Below are positions 52,576 through 63,924 of a stretch of 64,000 nucleotides of DNA, one piece after another. The notes beneath the pieces are model-generated. The model did not search any database. It saw only the letters and a list, made by a program, of their open reading frames with translations, and was not told the origin of the DNA. The DNA comes from Rheinheimera lutimaris. GTDB taxonomy: Bacteria > Pseudomonadota > Gammaproteobacteria > Enterobacterales > Alteromonadaceae. Location of the stretch: the NCBI RefSeq assembly GCF_013283795.1, contig NZ_JABSOD010000015.1:1-64000 (forward strand), in the 5' to 3' direction. Each line of letters opens with the position of its first letter. The stretch's first letter is position 1. The position numbers and the translations under genes are program-made.

Positions 52576-53706
52576 TTGACTAAGTCCGCCCTGCTCGTAC
52601 TGGAAGACGGCACCGTATTTCGCGGTACAGCCATTGGCGCTGAAGGAGTTTCTGTAGGGGAAGTGGTGTTTAACACTTCCATGACCGGGTATCAGGAAAT
52701 ATTGACTGATCCCTCATATGCAGAACAAATCGTTACTCTTACTTATCCACACATTGGCAATACCGGTACTAACCTTGAAGATGAAGAATCCGGACAAATC
52801 TGGGCCAGAGGCCTGATCATCCGCGACCTGCCCCTTCTTGCCAGTAATTTCCGTAACCAACTCTCTCTTAGTCAGTATTTAACACAACATAATATTCTCG
52901 GCATCGCCGATATCGATACCCGCAAGTTAACCCGTATTTTACGCGAGAAAGGTGCGCAAAATGGCTGCATTATCGCCGGCGACAACCCGGACGAAGCCAA
53001 AGCACTGCAACTGGCCAAAGGCTTCCCGGGCTTGTCAGGTATGGACTTAGCCAAAGAAGTTACCGTTAAACAAGCTTATCAGTGGACTGAAGGCAGTTGG
53101 GCACTGGGCGAAGGCCATCGTGCTGCAGCACCACAGCAGTTCCATGTGGTAGCGTATGACTTTGGTGTAAAACGCAATATTTTGCGTATGTTGGCAGATC
53201 GCGGCTGTAAGCTGACAGTGGTTCCTGCACAAACACCGGCTGCTGATGTGCTGGCCATGCAACCGGACGGCATCTTTTTATCCAATGGCCCGGGCGACCC
53301 GGCACCTTGCACTTACGCTATCGAGGCGATTAAAAGCTTCCTTGAAACTGATATTCCGCTGTTTGGTATCTGTTTGGGCCACCAGTTACTGGCGCTGGCC
53401 AGCGGTGCTAAAACAGTGAAGATGGGCCATGGCCACCACGGTGGTAACCACCCGGTGCAAAACCTCGGCACTAAGCGGGTACTGATTACCGCGCAGAATC
53501 ACGGCTTTGCTGTTGATGAAGAGAGCTTACCGGCGAATCTACGCGCTACGCATAAATCGTTGTTTGACGGCACGTTACAAGGCATACACCGTACCGATAA
53601 ACCGGCATTCAGCTTCCAGGGGCACCCTGAAGCCAGCCCGGGCCCGCATGAGGCGTCAGAGCTGTTTGACCACTTTATTGCGCTGATGCAACAAGCCAAA
53701 GCCTAA
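52576..53706 (+). CDS. carA: Carbamoyl-phosphate synthase small subunit CarA
   Basis: Glutaminase subunit that feeds ammonia to CarB for arginine and pyrimidine synthesis. The 376-residue protein has the small-subunit domain (about 1-150) and a class I amidotransferase domain with the nucleophile Cys in [11 protein letters not shown] and the His-Glu pair in [12 protein letters not shown]. The TTG at 52576 is chosen because GGAGG lies 5 bases before it and it gives the N-terminus [13 protein letters not shown]. coli carA also uses a UUG start. Confidence 0.95.
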   Translation: MTKSALLVLEDGTVFRGTAIGAEGVSVGEVVFNTSMTGYQEILTDPSYAEQIVTLTYPHIGNTGTNLEDEESGQIWARGLIIRDLPLLASNFRNQLSLSQYLTQHNILGIADIDTRKLTRILREKGAQNGCIIAGDNPDEAKALQLAKGFPGLSGMDLAKEVTVKQAYQWTEGSWALGEGHRAAAPQQFHVVAYDFGVKRNILRMLADRGCKLTVVPAQTPAADVLAMQPDGIFLSNGPGDPAPCTYAIEAIKSFLETDIPLFGICLGHQLLALASGAKTVKMGHGHHGGNHPVQNLGTKRVLITAQNHGFAVDEESLPANLRATHKSLFDGTLQGIHRTDKPAFSFQGHPEASPGPHEASELFDHFIALMQQAKA

Positions 53707-53734
53707 GCGAACAGAATTACGGAGAGTTACTGCA

Positions 53735-56700
53735 ATGCCAAAACGTACAGATTTAAACAGCATTCTGATTTTAGGTGCCGGCCCCATAGTGATCGGCCAG
53801 GCCTGTGAATTTGACTACTCAGGCGCTCAGGCCTGTAAAGCATTAAAAGAAGAAGGCTACCGCGTTATTCTGGTGAACTCTAACCCGGCCACCATTATGA
53901 CCGATCCGGAAATGGCTGACGCCACCTACATCGAGCCAATTCACTGGCAGGTTGTGGAAAAAATCATTGAAAAAGAGCGGCCCTGTGCTGTGTTGCCAAC
54001 CATGGGCGGCCAGACTGCACTAAATTGTGCGCTGGATTTAGAACGCCATGGCGTATTGGCCAAATATAACGTTGAGATGATAGGCGCCACTGCTGATGCT
54101 ATCGACAAAGCTGAAGACCGTGGCCGTTTTGATAAAGCTATGCGCTCTATCGGCCTGGCCTGCCCGCGCGCCGGTTTTGCCCACTCATTAGATGAAGCTT
54201 ACCAGGTACTGGATGATATCGGTTTCCCGTGTATTATCCGGCCGTCATTCACTATGGGTGGCTCGGGTGGTGGTATTGCTTACAACCGCGAAGAGTTTGA
54301 AGAAATTTGTACCCGCGGTCTGGACTTATCGCCCACCAAAGAGTTGTTGATTGACGAGTCGTTAATTGGCTGGAAAGAATACGAAATGGAAGTGGTGCGC
54401 GATAAAAACGATAACTGCATTATCGTTTGTGCCATTGAAAACTTCGACCCTATGGGCGTACACACCGGTGACTCTATCACTGTAGCGCCGGCGCAAACCC
54501 TGACTGACAAAGAATATCAAATCATGCGTAATGCCTCTTTGGCGGTACTGCGTGAAATCGGTGTTGAAACCGGCGGTTCGAACGTACAGTTTGGTATCAA
54601 CCCGATTGATGGCCGGATGGTTATTATCGAGATGAACCCGCGCGTGTCGCGCTCATCTGCACTGGCGTCTAAAGCAACCGGCTTCCCGATTGCCAAAGTG
54701 GCTGCCAAGCTGGCGATTGGCTACACCCTGGATGAACTGGCTAACGATATTACCGGTGGTAAAACCCCGGCGTCGTTTGAACCCAGCATCGATTACGTGG
54801 TAACTAAGATACCGCGCTTTAACTTTGAAAAATTCGCCGGCGCCAATGATCGCTTAACCACCCAGATGAAGTCGGTGGGTGAGGTGATGTCCATCGGCCG
54901 TAACCAGCAGGAATCTTTACAAAAAGCGCTGCGCAGCCTTGAAATTGGCGTTTGCGGCCTTGATCCGGTCATTGATATCAGCTTGCCGGAAAGCAAAGAT
55001 AAAATTATCCGCGAATTAAAAGAGCCCGGTTCACACCGTATTTGGTACATTGCCGATGCATTCCGCCTTGGTATGAGCATGGATGAAATTTTCAGCTTAA
55101 CCAATATCGATCGCTGGTTCCTCGTACAAATTGAAGATCTGGTAAAGGAAGAGCTGGCGCTTAGCAAAGACGGTTTTGTTGCGCTGGACGAAGCGCGGAT
55201 AAAACGCTTAAAGCGTAAAGGCTTTGCCGATAAACGTATCGCCGATGTGTTGGGTGTTAGCGAAAACGAAGTACGTAAAAAGCGCTACAGCTTTAATATT
55301 CATCCGGTATACAAACGGGTAGATACCTGTGCCGCTGAATTTGCGTCTGATACCGCCTATATGTACAGCAGCTACGATGAAGAGTGTGAAGCGGCGCCGA
55401 CCAACCGCGATAAAATTATGATTATCGGCGGCGGCCCGAACCGTATAGGTCAGGGTATCGAATTCGATTACTGCTGTGTACACGCGTCACTGGCACTGCG
55501 CGAAGACGGTTTTGAAACCATTATGGTGAACTGTAACCCGGAAACCGTTTCTACCGATTACGACACCTCAGATCGTTTGTACTTTGAACCCATTACGCTG
55601 GAAGATGTGCTGGAAATCGTGCGTAAAGAGCAGCCTAAAGGCGTTATCGTGCAATACGGTGGCCAAACGCCACTGAAATTAGCCCGTGCGCTGGAAGCTA
55701 ATGGCGTGCCAATTATTGGTACTTCGCCGGACGCCATTGACCGTGCCGAAGACCGTGAGCGTTTCCAGCAAGCGGTTGAGCGTTTGGGCTTAAAGCAGCC
55801 AAAAAACGCTACTGTAACCAGCATGGAAGAAGCCATTGCCAAGGCGCCGGAAATCGGTTTTCCGATGGTAGTTCGTCCGTCTTACGTACTGGGCGGCCGT
55901 GCTATGGAAATCGTTTATGACGAGCAGGATTTGCGCCGTTATATGACGGATGCGGTAAGTGTATCGAATGACTCACCGGTGCTGCTGGATAACTTCCTGG
56001 ACGATGCCATTGAAGTTGATATCGACGCTATCTGTGACGGTAAAGAAGTAGTCATTGGCGGCATTATGGAACACATTGAGCAAGCCGGCGTGCACTCCGG
56101 TGACTCGGCTTGTTCGTTACCACCGCACAGCCTGAGCAAAGAAATTCAGGATGTCATGCGTGAACAGGTTAAAAAGCTGGCGCTGGAGCTGGGCGTAGTA
56201 GGCCTGATGAACACCCAGTTTGCGGTAAAAGATAACGAAGTTTACTTAATTGAAGTAAACCCGCGGGCTGCCCGGACTGTGCCGTTTGTGTCTAAGGCAA
56301 CCGGTGTCGCAGTAGCCAAAGTGGGCGCGCGTTGTATGGCCGGCAAATCGTTGGCTGAGCAGGGCGTAACCAAAGAGATTATTCCGCCGTTTTTCTCAGT
56401 AAAAGAAGTGGTGATCCCGTTTAACAAATTCCCGGGTGTCGATCCTATTTTAGGCCCCGAGATGCGTTCTACCGGTGAAGTTATGGGCGTGGGTGATACC
56501 TTCGAGCAAGCGTTTGCCAAAGGCCAGTTAGGTGCCAGCACCTTAATTCCGACCGGTGGCCGTGCCTTGCTTTCAGTGCGTGACAGCGATAAAGTGCGCG
56601 TAGTTGAACTGGCTAAACTAATGGTAGTCAAAGGCTTTGAGCTGGATGCTACCGGCGGTACCGCTAAGGCACTGGAAGCTGCAGGTGTGGTTTGCCGTAC

Positions 56701-56956
56701 AGTAAACAAGGTGTCTGAAGGCCGGCCGCATATTCTGGACCGTATTAAAAACGGTGAGTACAGCTATATTGTCAATACCACTGACGGTCGTCAGGCCATT
56801 GAAGATTCTAAAGTAATACGCCGTGGTGCCTTGCAATATAAAGCTAACTACACCACTACGTTAAATGCTGCCTTTGCTACCGTTAAGTCCAACGCCGCCA
56901 GCGCGTTTGACAGCGTAGCATCGGTGCAGGAACTACATAAGAGAGTGAACGGATGA
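53735..56956 (+). CDS. carB: Carbamoyl-phosphate synthase large subunit CarB
   Basis: Makes carbamoyl phosphate from bicarbonate, ammonia and two ATP. The 1073-residue protein has the two homologous ATP-grasp halves (about 1-400 and 550-935; motifs [12 protein letters not shown] and [22 protein letters not shown] and [10 protein letters not shown]), an oligomerisation domain between them and a C-terminal MGS-like regulatory domain that binds UMP and ornithine in relatives. Length equals E. coli CarB. Its stop overlaps greA in ATGA. Confidence 0.98.
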   Translation: MPKRTDLNSILILGAGPIVIGQACEFDYSGAQACKALKEEGYRVILVNSNPATIMTDPEMADATYIEPIHWQVVEKIIEKERPCAVLPTMGGQTALNCALDLERHGVLAKYNVEMIGATADAIDKAEDRGRFDKAMRSIGLACPRAGFAHSLDEAYQVLDDIGFPCIIRPSFTMGGSGGGIAYNREEFEEICTRGLDLSPTKELLIDESLIGWKEYEMEVVRDKNDNCIIVCAIENFDPMGVHTGDSITVAPAQTLTDKEYQIMRNASLAVLREIGVETGGSNVQFGINPIDGRMVIIEMNPRVSRSSALASKATGFPIAKVAAKLAIGYTLDELANDITGGKTPASFEPSIDYVVTKIPRFNFEKFAGANDRLTTQMKSVGEVMSIGRNQQESLQKALRSLEIGVCGLDPVIDISLPESKDKIIRELKEPGSHRIWYIADAFRLGMSMDEIFSLTNIDRWFLVQIEDLVKEELALSKDGFVALDEARIKRLKRKGFADKRIADVLGVSENEVRKKRYSFNIHPVYKRVDTCAAEFASDTAYMYSSYDEECEAAPTNRDKIMIIGGGPNRIGQGIEFDYCCVHASLALREDGFETIMVNCNPETVSTDYDTSDRLYFEPITLEDVLEIVRKEQPKGVIVQYGGQTPLKLARALEANGVPIIGTSPDAIDRAEDRERFQQAVERLGLKQPKNATVTSMEEAIAKAPEIGFPMVVRPSYVLGGRAMEIVYDEQDLRRYMTDAVSVSNDSPVLLDNFLDDAIEVDIDAICDGKEVVIGGIMEHIEQAGVHSGDSACSLPPHSLSKEIQDVMREQVKKLALELGVVGLMNTQFAVKDNEVYLIEVNPRAARTVPFVSKATGVAVAKVGARCMAGKSLAEQGVTKEIIPPFFSVKEVVIPFNKFPGVDPILGPEMRSTGEVMGVGDTFEQAFAKGQLGASTLIPTGGRALLSVRDSDKVRVVELAKLMVVKGFELDATGGTAKALEAAGVVCRTVNKVSEGRPHILDRIKNGEYSYIVNTTDGRQAIEDSKVIRRGALQYKANYTTTLNAAFATVKSNAASAFDSVASVQELHKRVNG

Positions 56957-57429
56957 GTGCAATCCCGATGACAGTGCAGGGCGCAGAACGTTTGCGCACT
57001 GAACTGCATGAATTAAAATCAGTGAAACGGCCGGCGATTATTCAGGCCATTGCCACTGCGCGCGAACACGGCGATTTAAAAGAGAATGCGGAATACCACG
57101 CGGCCCGTGAGCAACAGGGTTTTTGTGAAGGCCGTATTCAGGATATTGAAGCCAAGTTGTCTAATGCGCAGATCATTGATATCAGCAAGTTGCCTAATAC
57201 CGGTAAGGTTATTTTCGGTAGTACGGTAACTATTCTGAATCTGGATTCAGAAGAAGAAGTGACTTACCGCATTGTTGGTGACGATGAAGCCGATATTAAA
57301 AATAACCTGATTTCGGTTAATTCACCCATTGCGCGTGGCTTAATCGGTAAGGTAGCAGATGATGTTGTTAACATTACCACGCCCAAAGGCGTGGTAGAGT
57401 TTGAGATCACTGCTGTGCAGTATATCTGA
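56953..57429 (+). CDS. greA: Transcription elongation factor GreA
   Basis: Stimulates transcript cleavage by stalled RNA polymerase. The 158-residue protein has the N-terminal coiled-coil with the acidic tip ([21 protein letters not shown] region, about 35-55) and the C-terminal FKBP-like domain ending in [10 protein letters not shown]. It overlaps carB by 4 bases, so it is coupled to it. Confidence 0.96.
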   Translation: MSAIPMTVQGAERLRTELHELKSVKRPAIIQAIATAREHGDLKENAEYHAAREQQGFCEGRIQDIEAKLSNAQIIDISKLPNTGKVIFGSTVTILNLDSEEEVTYRIVGDDEADIKNNLISVNSPIARGLIGKVADDVVNITTPKGVVEFEITAVQYI

Positions 57430-57446
57430 GCCATTCGGGCAAAAAG

Positions 57447-57472
57447 AAGCGCCTGCTAAAGGCGCTTTTTTT
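57447..57472. terminator. Bidirectional intrinsic terminator between greA and yhbY
   Basis: AGCGCCT and AGGCGCT form a 7-base stem with a 5-base loop and seven T. It separates the convergent genes. Confidence 0.85.
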
Positions 57473-57483
57473 ATATTTAAAAT

Positions 57484-57780
57484 TTATTTGCGTGGTAAGG
57501 CAATTTTTTTATCTTCGCCCTGGCGGAACAACACCAGTGTTTTACCGATTACCTGAACTTTCTCAGCTTTGGTTTCACGGATAATAGCATCCATGATCAA
57601 CACTTTTTGTTCGCGATCTTCAGTAGGTACTTTCACTTTAATTAATTCATGAAAGTTAAGCGCTACTTCGATTTCGGCAACTACACCTTCGGTCAGGCCA
57701 TTACCGCCGAGCAGGATCACCGGCTTAAGTTCGTGTGCTTTGGCTTTTAAAAATTGTTTTTGTTTGTTGGTTAAACTCAT
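57484..57780 (-). CDS. yhbY: Ribosome-associated RNA-binding protein YhbY (CRM domain)
   Basis: A 98-residue single CRM (CRS1-YhbY) domain protein linked to 50S subunit assembly. Motifs seen are LTNKQKQFLKAKAHELKPVILLGGNGLT (the KPVxxxGxxG signature) and the C-terminal IGKTLVLFRQ. The ATG at 57780 gives the standard N-terminus; the frame stays open to 57846, but that region is the divergent promoter with rlmE. Confidence 0.93.
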   Translation of the reverse strand: MSLTNKQKQFLKAKAHELKPVILLGGNGLTEGVVAEIEVALNFHELIKVKVPTEDREQKVLIMDAIIRETKAEKVQVIGKTLVLFRQGEDKKIALPRK

Positions 57781-57863
57781 AAAATGACTATTTCCGCAGG
57801 TAACGCTTGAATTTGCGTTATTGTAGCGCCATCTAACGCATAACACTAATCAAGAGTGAAAGC

Positions 57864-58493
57864 ATGACCAAGAAAAAACGCTCTGCCAGTTCCACCCGCT
57901 GGTTGAAAGAGCATTTCGATGATCAATTTGTGCAAAAGGCACAAAAGTTAGGCCTGCGTTCACGTGCAGCGTTTAAACTGGAAGAAATAAACCAGCAGGA
58001 TAAACTGGTTAAATCCGGCATGACAGTAGTGGATTTAGGCTCGGCCCCCGGCAGTTGGTCGCAGTTTTGTGTTGGCCTGGTGGGTGATAAAGGTACTGTG
58101 ATTGCATGTGATATTTTGCCGATGGACCCGATAAACGGTGTGAGTTTTCTGCAGGGTGATTTTCGCGAAGAAGCAGTATTGGATGCTTTACTGAGCCGGA
58201 TTAACGGTAAGAACGTAGATGTAGTGTTATCAGATATGGCACCGAATATGAGCGGCAATGACACTACCGATCAGGCGCGTTCGGTGTATTTGGTAGAACT
58301 GGCATTAGATATGTGCAACAAAGTGTTGAAGCAAAATGGCAGTTTTGTGGTCAAAGTATTTCAGGGTGAAGGTTTCGAGCAGTTTTTAAAAGATGTGCGT
58401 GCAGCCTTTACCACAGTAAAAATTCGCAAGCCTGATTCGTCCCGTGCACGTTCACGGGAAACATATATCGTGGCTACCGGCTTCAAAGTCTAG
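57864..58493 (+). CDS. rlmE: 23S rRNA 2'-O-ribose U2552 methyltransferase RlmE (FtsJ)
   Basis: Methylates U2552 of 23S rRNA late in 50S assembly. The 209-residue protein has the SAM motif [11 protein letters not shown], the [11 protein letters not shown] motif and KVFQGEGF, giving the catalytic K-D-K-E tetrad, with Lys near residue 38 in [10 protein letters not shown]. Length equals E. coli. It lies before ftsH, as in relatives, with a 49-base gap. Confidence 0.97.
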   Translation: MTKKKRSASSTRWLKEHFDDQFVQKAQKLGLRSRAAFKLEEINQQDKLVKSGMTVVDLGSAPGSWSQFCVGLVGDKGTVIACDILPMDPINGVSFLQGDFREEAVLDALLSRINGKNVDVVLSDMAPNMSGNDTTDQARSVYLVELALDMCNKVLKQNGSFVVKVFQGEGFEQFLKDVRAAFTTVKIRKPDSSRARSRETYIVATGFKV

Positions 58494-58542
58494 TAAAGTA
58501 GTCGGGTAATTATCTATTTATCGGTAAGAAGAGGTTATAACC

Positions 58543-60474
58543 TTGAGTGACATGGCAAAGAATTTGATTGTCTGGTTAGTGATCGCCGTTGTACTAATGT
58601 CGGTGTTCAATAGCTTTGGCCCCGGCAACACCGCGGATCAGCTAACCAGCTACACTCAGTTTATCAAAGAGGTAAACCAGGGGCAGATCCGCGAAGTTAA
58701 AGTGGAACGCACCGGGGTTATTACCGGCTTAAAACGCAGCGGTGAGCGCTTTGAAACCGTAGTCCCCGGTGGCTATGACGAAAAGTTGCTGGACGACCTG
58801 ATTAAAAACGACGTAAAAACCCTGGGCAGTAAGCCTGAGGAAAGCAGTTGGCTGACGACGATTTTTATTTCCTGGTTCCCGATGCTGTTGTTAATCGGCG
58901 TGTGGATCTTCTTTATGCGTCAGATGCAGGGCGGCGGTGGCAAAGGTGCCATGTCATTCGGCAAGAGCAAAGCACGCCTGATGGGTGAAGATCAGATTAA
59001 AACCACTTTTGCTGATGTCGCCGGTTGTGACGAAGCTAAAGAAGAAGTGTCTGAGCTGGTAGATTATCTGCGTGACCCGTCACGCTTTCAAAAACTGGGT
59101 GGTAAAATTCCAACCGGTATTCTGATGGTTGGCCCACCGGGCACCGGTAAAACGCTGTTAGCCAAAGCCATTGCCGGCGAGGCTAAGGTACCTTTCTTTA
59201 CCATTTCCGGTTCAGACTTTGTAGAAATGTTCGTTGGTGTTGGTGCCTCCCGCGTACGCGACATGTTCGAGCAAGCGAAAAAAGCTGCGCCTTGCATTAT
59301 CTTTATCGATGAGATTGATGCCGTTGGCCGTCAGCGTGGTGCCGGTTTAGGTGGTGGCCATGATGAGCGTGAGCAAACCTTAAACCAGATGCTGGTAGAG
59401 ATGGACGGCTTTGACGGCAATGAAGGTATTATTGTTATCGCTGCAACCAACCGGCCTGACGTACTGGACCCTGCATTATTGCGTCCGGGCCGTTTTGACC
59501 GCCAGGTTGTTGTTGGTTTACCGGATGTAAAAGGCCGCGAGCAAATTTTAAAAGTGCATATGCGTAAAGTTCCGTTGGCTGAAGGTGTAGAACCATCCGT
59601 AATTGCCCGCGGTACGCCTGGTTTCTCCGGTGCCGACTTAGCTAACCTGGTTAACGAAGCGGCACTGTTTGCTGCCCGCGGTAATCGCCGCGTGGTGTCG
59701 ATGGACGAGTTTGAAAAAGCCAAAGACAAGATCATGATGGGCGCAGAGCGTCGCTCTATGGTGATGACAGAAAAAGAAAAAGAGATGACGGCGTACCACG
59801 AAGCAGGCCATGCCATTGTTGGCCGTCTGGTTCCGGATCATGACCCTGTTTATAAGGTCAGTATTATTCCGCGTGGCCGCGCTCTGGGTGTCACCATGTA
59901 TTTACCGGAACGTGACCGTGTATCGCACAGCAAACGCTTGCTGGAAAGTATGATCAGTTCATTATTCGGCGGTCGTATTGCAGAGGAAGTGATCTACGGT
60001 TTTGAATCTGTTACTACCGGCGCCTCGAACGATATTGAACGTGCCACCGACTTAGCCCGTAAAATGGTAACCCAGTGGGGTTTTTCAGAGAAATTAGGCC
60101 CGCTGTTGTATGCCGATGAAGAAGGCGAAGTGTTCCTTGGCCGCTCGGTCAGTAAAAATAAGCATATGTCTGAAGATACGGTGAAAGCTATTGATGCTGA
60201 AATCCGCCAGTTTATTGACCGTAACTACGACAGAGCGAAAAAGCTGATTGAAGAAAATATGGACATACTGCATGCGATGAAAGATGCGTTAATGAAGTAT
60301 GAAACCATCGACGCTAAGCAAATTGACGATTTAATGGCGCGACGCGAAGTACGCCAGCCGGAAAACTGGGAACCGCGTGATAAGCCGGGTTCAGATGATA
60401 AACCGGAGGCCAAAGCCAACAAAGACGATGACATCGTTGCAGATGGCAAGCCTTCAGAAGGCAATTTGCACTAA
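58543..60474 (+). CDS. ftsH: ATP-dependent zinc metalloprotease FtsH
   Basis: Membrane-anchored AAA protease that degrades membrane proteins and RpoH among others. The 643-residue protein has two membrane spans (about 8-25 and 105-125), the AAA domain with GPPGTGKT (about 200) and [13 protein letters not shown], and the protease motif HEAGH (about 422). The TTG at 58543 lies 8 bases after GAGG and is favoured; the ATG at 58552 gives MAKNLIVW as annotated for E. coli. As FtsH degrades sigma-32 in relatives, it links to the heat-shock promoters in this window. Confidence 0.96.
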   Translation: MSDMAKNLIVWLVIAVVLMSVFNSFGPGNTADQLTSYTQFIKEVNQGQIREVKVERTGVITGLKRSGERFETVVPGGYDEKLLDDLIKNDVKTLGSKPEESSWLTTIFISWFPMLLLIGVWIFFMRQMQGGGGKGAMSFGKSKARLMGEDQIKTTFADVAGCDEAKEEVSELVDYLRDPSRFQKLGGKIPTGILMVGPPGTGKTLLAKAIAGEAKVPFFTISGSDFVEMFVGVGASRVRDMFEQAKKAAPCIIFIDEIDAVGRQRGAGLGGGHDEREQTLNQMLVEMDGFDGNEGIIVIAATNRPDVLDPALLRPGRFDRQVVVGLPDVKGREQILKVHMRKVPLAEGVEPSVIARGTPGFSGADLANLVNEAALFAARGNRRVVSMDEFEKAKDKIMMGAERRSMVMTEKEKEMTAYHEAGHAIVGRLVPDHDPVYKVSIIPRGRALGVTMYLPERDRVSHSKRLLESMISSLFGGRIAEEVIYGFESVTTGASNDIERATDLARKMVTQWGFSEKLGPLLYADEEGEVFLGRSVSKNKHMSEDTVKAIDAEIRQFIDRNYDRAKKLIEENMDILHAMKDALMKYETIDAKQIDDLMARREVRQPENWEPRDKPGSDDKPEAKANKDDDIVADGKPSEGNLH

Positions 60475-60516
60475 GCAGTGCTGGCTGTGTTAGTTAACAG
60501 TTGTCAGTTAATCCAA

Positions 60517-60541
60517 GCCCCGGTTATGCCGGGGTTTATTT
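60517..60541 (+). terminator. Intrinsic terminator after ftsH
   Basis: CCCCGG and CCGGGG form the stem with a 5-base loop and a T-rich tail (TTTATTTTT). It lies between ftsH and folP. Confidence 0.75.
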
Positions 60542-60571
60542 TTAGCAGTACCCCGCCAAGCAGGAGTTTAT

Positions 60572-61405
60572 ATGCAGTTGTGTTTGCCCCGTCAGCGTCG
60601 CCTGGATCTTAGCCGCCCTGTGGTAATGGGCATTTTAAATCTGACGCCGGATTCGTTCTCCGACGGTGGCCGTTATAATCGCTATGACGCTGCGCTGCGT
60701 CAGGCAGAACAAATGTTGACGGATGGTGCGGTTATTATCGATATTGGCGGTGAGTCTACACGGCCAGGCGCCGCGGCTGTGCCGGCGCACGAGGAGCTTG
60801 CGCGGGTAGTACCGGTAATTGAAGCGTTGCGCCGGCAGTTTGATTGCGTTATCTCTATCGATACCAGTAAGGCCGCTGTTATGTCAGCCGCGGTTCAGGC
60901 CGGTGCCGATATTATTAATGACGTGCGTGCATTACTTGAACCTGGCGCTTTAGCTGCTGCGGTATCAGCGCAGGTGCCGGTATGCCTGATGCATATGCAG
61001 GGCGCACCGCGCAGTATGCAACAAGCGCCGCAGTATCAGGATGTAGTGTCTGAGGTGAAACAGTTTTTGCTTGAGCGGGCGCGCGCTTGTGAGCAAGCGG
61101 GGATAGATAAACAACAGATTATTCTCGATCCCGGTTTTGGTTTTGGCAAAAGCCTGACGCATAACTATGTACTGTTACAACAACTGCAGCAGTTTGCTGA
61201 TTGTGGCTATCCGTTGTTGGCCGGCATGTCACGTAAATCAATGATTGGACAGTTGCTGAACATTCCGCTCAATGAGCGTTTGGCAGCCAGCGTGGCCTGC
61301 GCTACTATTGCAGCATTGCAAGGTGCCCGCATTATTCGCGTGCATGATGTTAAAGAAACCGTGCAGGCGGTCAGGGTTGTGACCGCAATGCAGTATGGAG
61401 CATAA
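60572..61405 (+). CDS. folP: Dihydropteroate synthase FolP
   Basis: Condenses pterin pyrophosphate with p-aminobenzoate in folate synthesis; target of sulfonamides. The 277-residue TIM-barrel protein has GILNLTPDSFSDGG, DIGGESTRPGA and DPGFGFGKS. A ribosome site AGGAG precedes the ATG. It is 3 bases from glmM, as in E. coli. Confidence 0.97.
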   Translation: MQLCLPRQRRLDLSRPVVMGILNLTPDSFSDGGRYNRYDAALRQAEQMLTDGAVIIDIGGESTRPGAAAVPAHEELARVVPVIEALRRQFDCVISIDTSKAAVMSAAVQAGADIINDVRALLEPGALAAAVSAQVPVCLMHMQGAPRSMQQAPQYQDVVSEVKQFLLERARACEQAGIDKQQIILDPGFGFGKSLTHNYVLLQQLQQFADCGYPLLAGMSRKSMIGQLLNIPLNERLAASVACATIAALQGARIIRVHDVKETVQAVRVVTAMQYGA

Positions 61406-61408
61406 AGG

Positions 61409-62743
61409 ATGAGCAGAAAATATTTTGGTACTGATGGCATACGCGGCAAAGTGGGTGATTTTCCCATCACACCTGAGTTTGCGATGAAATTAGGCTGGGC
61501 AGCCGGCCGAGTGCTGTCACAACGTGGTACCCGCAAAGTGCTGATTGGCAAAGATACGCGTATTTCAGGCTATTTGTTAGAAACTGCATTAGAAGCAGGC
61601 CTGATTGCCGCCGGTATTGATGTACGTTTGCTTGGTCCTATGCCGACACCGGCAGTAGCGTATCTTACCCGCACCTTCCGTGCTGAAGCCGGCATTGTGA
61701 TCAGCGCTTCACACAACCCTTATTATGACAACGGCATTAAGTTTTTCTCCGCCGATGGCACTAAGCTACCGGATGAAGTTGAACTGGCCATCGAATACGA
61801 GCTGGAACAACCTATGGTGTGCGAACCATCTGAAAAGCTGGGTAAAGCAACCCGCATTGATGACGCCGCCGGCCGTTATATTGAATTTTGTAAAAGCCAC
61901 TTACCTAACCACCTGTCCTTGAAGGGGCTGAACATTGTCATAGACTGTGCTCATGGTGCGACTTACCACATAGCACCGGCAGTATTTAAAGAGTTGGGCG
62001 CTACGGTAACGGTTATTGCGGCCACACCGGACGGTTTCAATATCAATGATCACTGCGGTGCTACTCATACTGAGTTGCTGCAAAAAACGGTTGTGGAGAA
62101 CAAAGCGGACTTAGGCATTGCTTACGATGGTGATGGCGACCGCGTAATGATGATAGACCATACAGGGCGAGTAATAGACGGCGATGAGATTGTTTATATT
62201 ATTGCCCGCGCCGCCAAAGAACAGAATAAATTACAAGGTGGTGTGGTTGGCACACTTATGAGTAATTTAGGTTTGGAATTGGCGCTGAAAGAATTAGGCA
62301 TTCCGTTTGAGCGCAGTGCGGTAGGTGATCGTTATGTCATGGAGCTGCTGCGTGAGAAAAACTGGCGTATCGGCGGCGAAAATTCCGGCCATGTACTTAA
62401 TCTCGACTATACCTGTACCGGCGATGGTATTATTGCCTCGCTGCAGGTGCTTAATGCAATGATAGAAGCAAAGATGAGCCTGGCCGAGTTTAGCCGTGGT
62501 ATGCATAAATTGCCGCAAGTGCTGGTAAACGTGAAGTTTGAAAAGGGTACAGCACCGCTCGAGAAGCAGCACGTGAAGCAAGTTATTGCGGACGTTGAAG
62601 CCCAATTAAGCAGTTCCGGTAGGGTGCTGATCCGTAAAAGCGGCACTGAACCGTTGATCCGCGTGATGGTTGAAGGTGAAGATGCAACCCAGGTGCGTAA
62701 TTTTGCCGAACAGATTGCAGCTGCGGTTAAAATAGCCAGTTGA
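61409..62743 (+). CDS. glmM: Phosphoglucosamine mutase GlmM
   Basis: Converts glucosamine-6-phosphate to the 1-phosphate for peptidoglycan and LPS. The 444-residue protein has the start [12 protein letters not shown], the phosphoserine loop [12 protein letters not shown] (Ser about 102), the metal loop [17 protein letters not shown] and the phosphate-binding [12 protein letters not shown]. Length is that of E. coli (445). Confidence 0.97.
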   Translation: MSRKYFGTDGIRGKVGDFPITPEFAMKLGWAAGRVLSQRGTRKVLIGKDTRISGYLLETALEAGLIAAGIDVRLLGPMPTPAVAYLTRTFRAEAGIVISASHNPYYDNGIKFFSADGTKLPDEVELAIEYELEQPMVCEPSEKLGKATRIDDAAGRYIEFCKSHLPNHLSLKGLNIVIDCAHGATYHIAPAVFKELGATVTVIAATPDGFNINDHCGATHTELLQKTVVENKADLGIAYDGDGDRVMMIDHTGRVIDGDEIVYIIARAAKEQNKLQGGVVGTLMSNLGLELALKELGIPFERSAVGDRYVMELLREKNWRIGGENSGHVLNLDYTCTGDGIIASLQVLNAMIEAKMSLAEFSRGMHKLPQVLVNVKFEKGTAPLEKQHVKQVIADVEAQLSSSGRVLIRKSGTEPLIRVMVEGEDATQVRNFAEQIAAAVKIAS

Positions 62744-62774
62744 TTGTTCAAATGCGCCAATAATACTTGTTTGC

Positions 62775-62806
62775 ACGGGCGTGGTTCGTTACTATCGCGC
62801 CCGTTT
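62775..62806 (+). other. Hairpin between glmM and tpiA
   Basis: ACGGGCG and CGCCCGT pair across a 16-base loop, followed by TTTAATA. It may be a weak terminator or a leader structure just before the tpiA ribosome site. Confidence 0.4.
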
Positions 62807-62826
62807 AATAACGGGAATACAGCATC

Positions 62827-63579
62827 ATGCAACGCACACCCTTGATTGCAGCGAACTGGAAAATGAACGGTTCAGCCGCCCTGGCGCAACAACTGACTGT
62901 AACATTGGCAACGCTTTCGTTAGACACCACAACTGTGGTTGTTTGCCCACCGGCCACGTTGTTAACGCGTTTTAACACTCCCGGCAATTTTGCCTTAGGC
63001 GGCCAGACGCTGAGCCATGAAAGCAGCGGTGCCTATACCGGCGAAATCAGCGCAGAGTTGCTGCAGGAAGCCGGTGCGAGCTATGTGATTGTCGGCCATT
63101 CTGAACGGCGTATGCTGAATTTTGAAAGCGACGAACTTATCGCTGCTAAGCTGAAACAAGCCGTATCATCCGGCCTAACGCCGATACTCTGTGTCGGCGA
63201 GTCGTTACAACAACGCCAGCAAGAAAAAACACAGCAGGTTATTGCACGGCAACTTGATGCGGTGTATGCTTCGCAGCCCGAATTACTGCTGAAATCAGTG
63301 ATTGCATACGAGCCAATTTGGGCCATAGGTACAGGTGAGTCCGCTACGCCGCAACAGGCTCAGGCAACTCATGCTTTTATCAGGCAGCATTTGGCACAAT
63401 ACGATGCGCAGGCAGCAGAAACGGTAAAATTATTGTATGGCGGCAGTGTTAATGCAGACAATTGTGCTGCGTTATTTCAGCAAGCCGACATAGATGGTGC
63501 TCTGGTAGGCGGCGCAAGCCTGAAACCGGCAGAATTTGCGCAAATTTGCCTTGCAGTTACAAAAGGTGCAAAGGAATAA
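62827..63579 (+). CDS. tpiA: Triose-phosphate isomerase TpiA
   Basis: Interconverts glyceraldehyde-3-phosphate and dihydroxyacetone phosphate. The 250-residue TIM barrel has NWKMNGS with the catalytic Lys, GHSERR with the catalytic His, AYEPIWAIGTG with the catalytic Glu, and LYGGSVN. Length is typical. It is followed at once by secG. It also handles triose phosphate made from KDPG in the pectin pathway. Confidence 0.97.
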   Translation: MQRTPLIAANWKMNGSAALAQQLTVTLATLSLDTTTVVVCPPATLLTRFNTPGNFALGGQTLSHESSGAYTGEISAELLQEAGASYVIVGHSERRMLNFESDELIAAKLKQAVSSGLTPILCVGESLQQRQQEKTQQVIARQLDAVYASQPELLLKSVIAYEPIWAIGTGESATPQQAQATHAFIRQHLAQYDAQAAETVKLLYGGSVNADNCAALFQQADIDGALVGGASLKPAEFAQICLAVTKGAKE

Positions 63580-63581
63580 GC

Positions 63582-63911
63582 ATGTACGAAATTTTGATTG
63601 TAGTTTATTTATTAGTAGCATTGGCCTTAATTGGCTTGGTGTTGATTCAGCACGGTAAAGGTGCTGATATGGGCGCTGCCTTTGGTGCCGGCGCTTCTGC
63701 TACAGTGTTTGGTTCGTCCGGAACCGGTAATTTTTTAACTAAAACTACCACTATTTTAGCAACCATCTTTTTCGTGTTAAGCCTGGTGCTGGGTAACTAC
63801 AGTGCCGGACAAAGCAAACAGGTTGACGAGTGGCAAGACTTGTCAGTGCCGGTTACTGAACAGGTTGAACAGAAAAAAGATGACACCAGCGATATCCCTG
63901 TAGGTAACTAA
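63582..63911 (+). CDS. secG: Preprotein translocase subunit SecG
   Basis: Small membrane subunit of SecYEG. The 109-residue protein has two membrane helices (about 1-22 and 50-72) joined by the conserved loop QHGKGADMGAAFGAGASATVFGS. The ATG at 63582 with AAGGA upstream is chosen; a longer reading would overlap tpiA deeply. tRNA-Leu follows, the arrangement of E. coli secG-leuU. Confidence 0.96.
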   Translation: MYEILIVVYLLVALALIGLVLIQHGKGADMGAAFGAGASATVFGSSGTGNFLTKTTTILATIFFVLSLVLGNYSAGQSKQVDEWQDLSVPVTEQVEQKKDDTSDIPVGN

Positions 63912-63924
63912 TCCGCTTAATTCA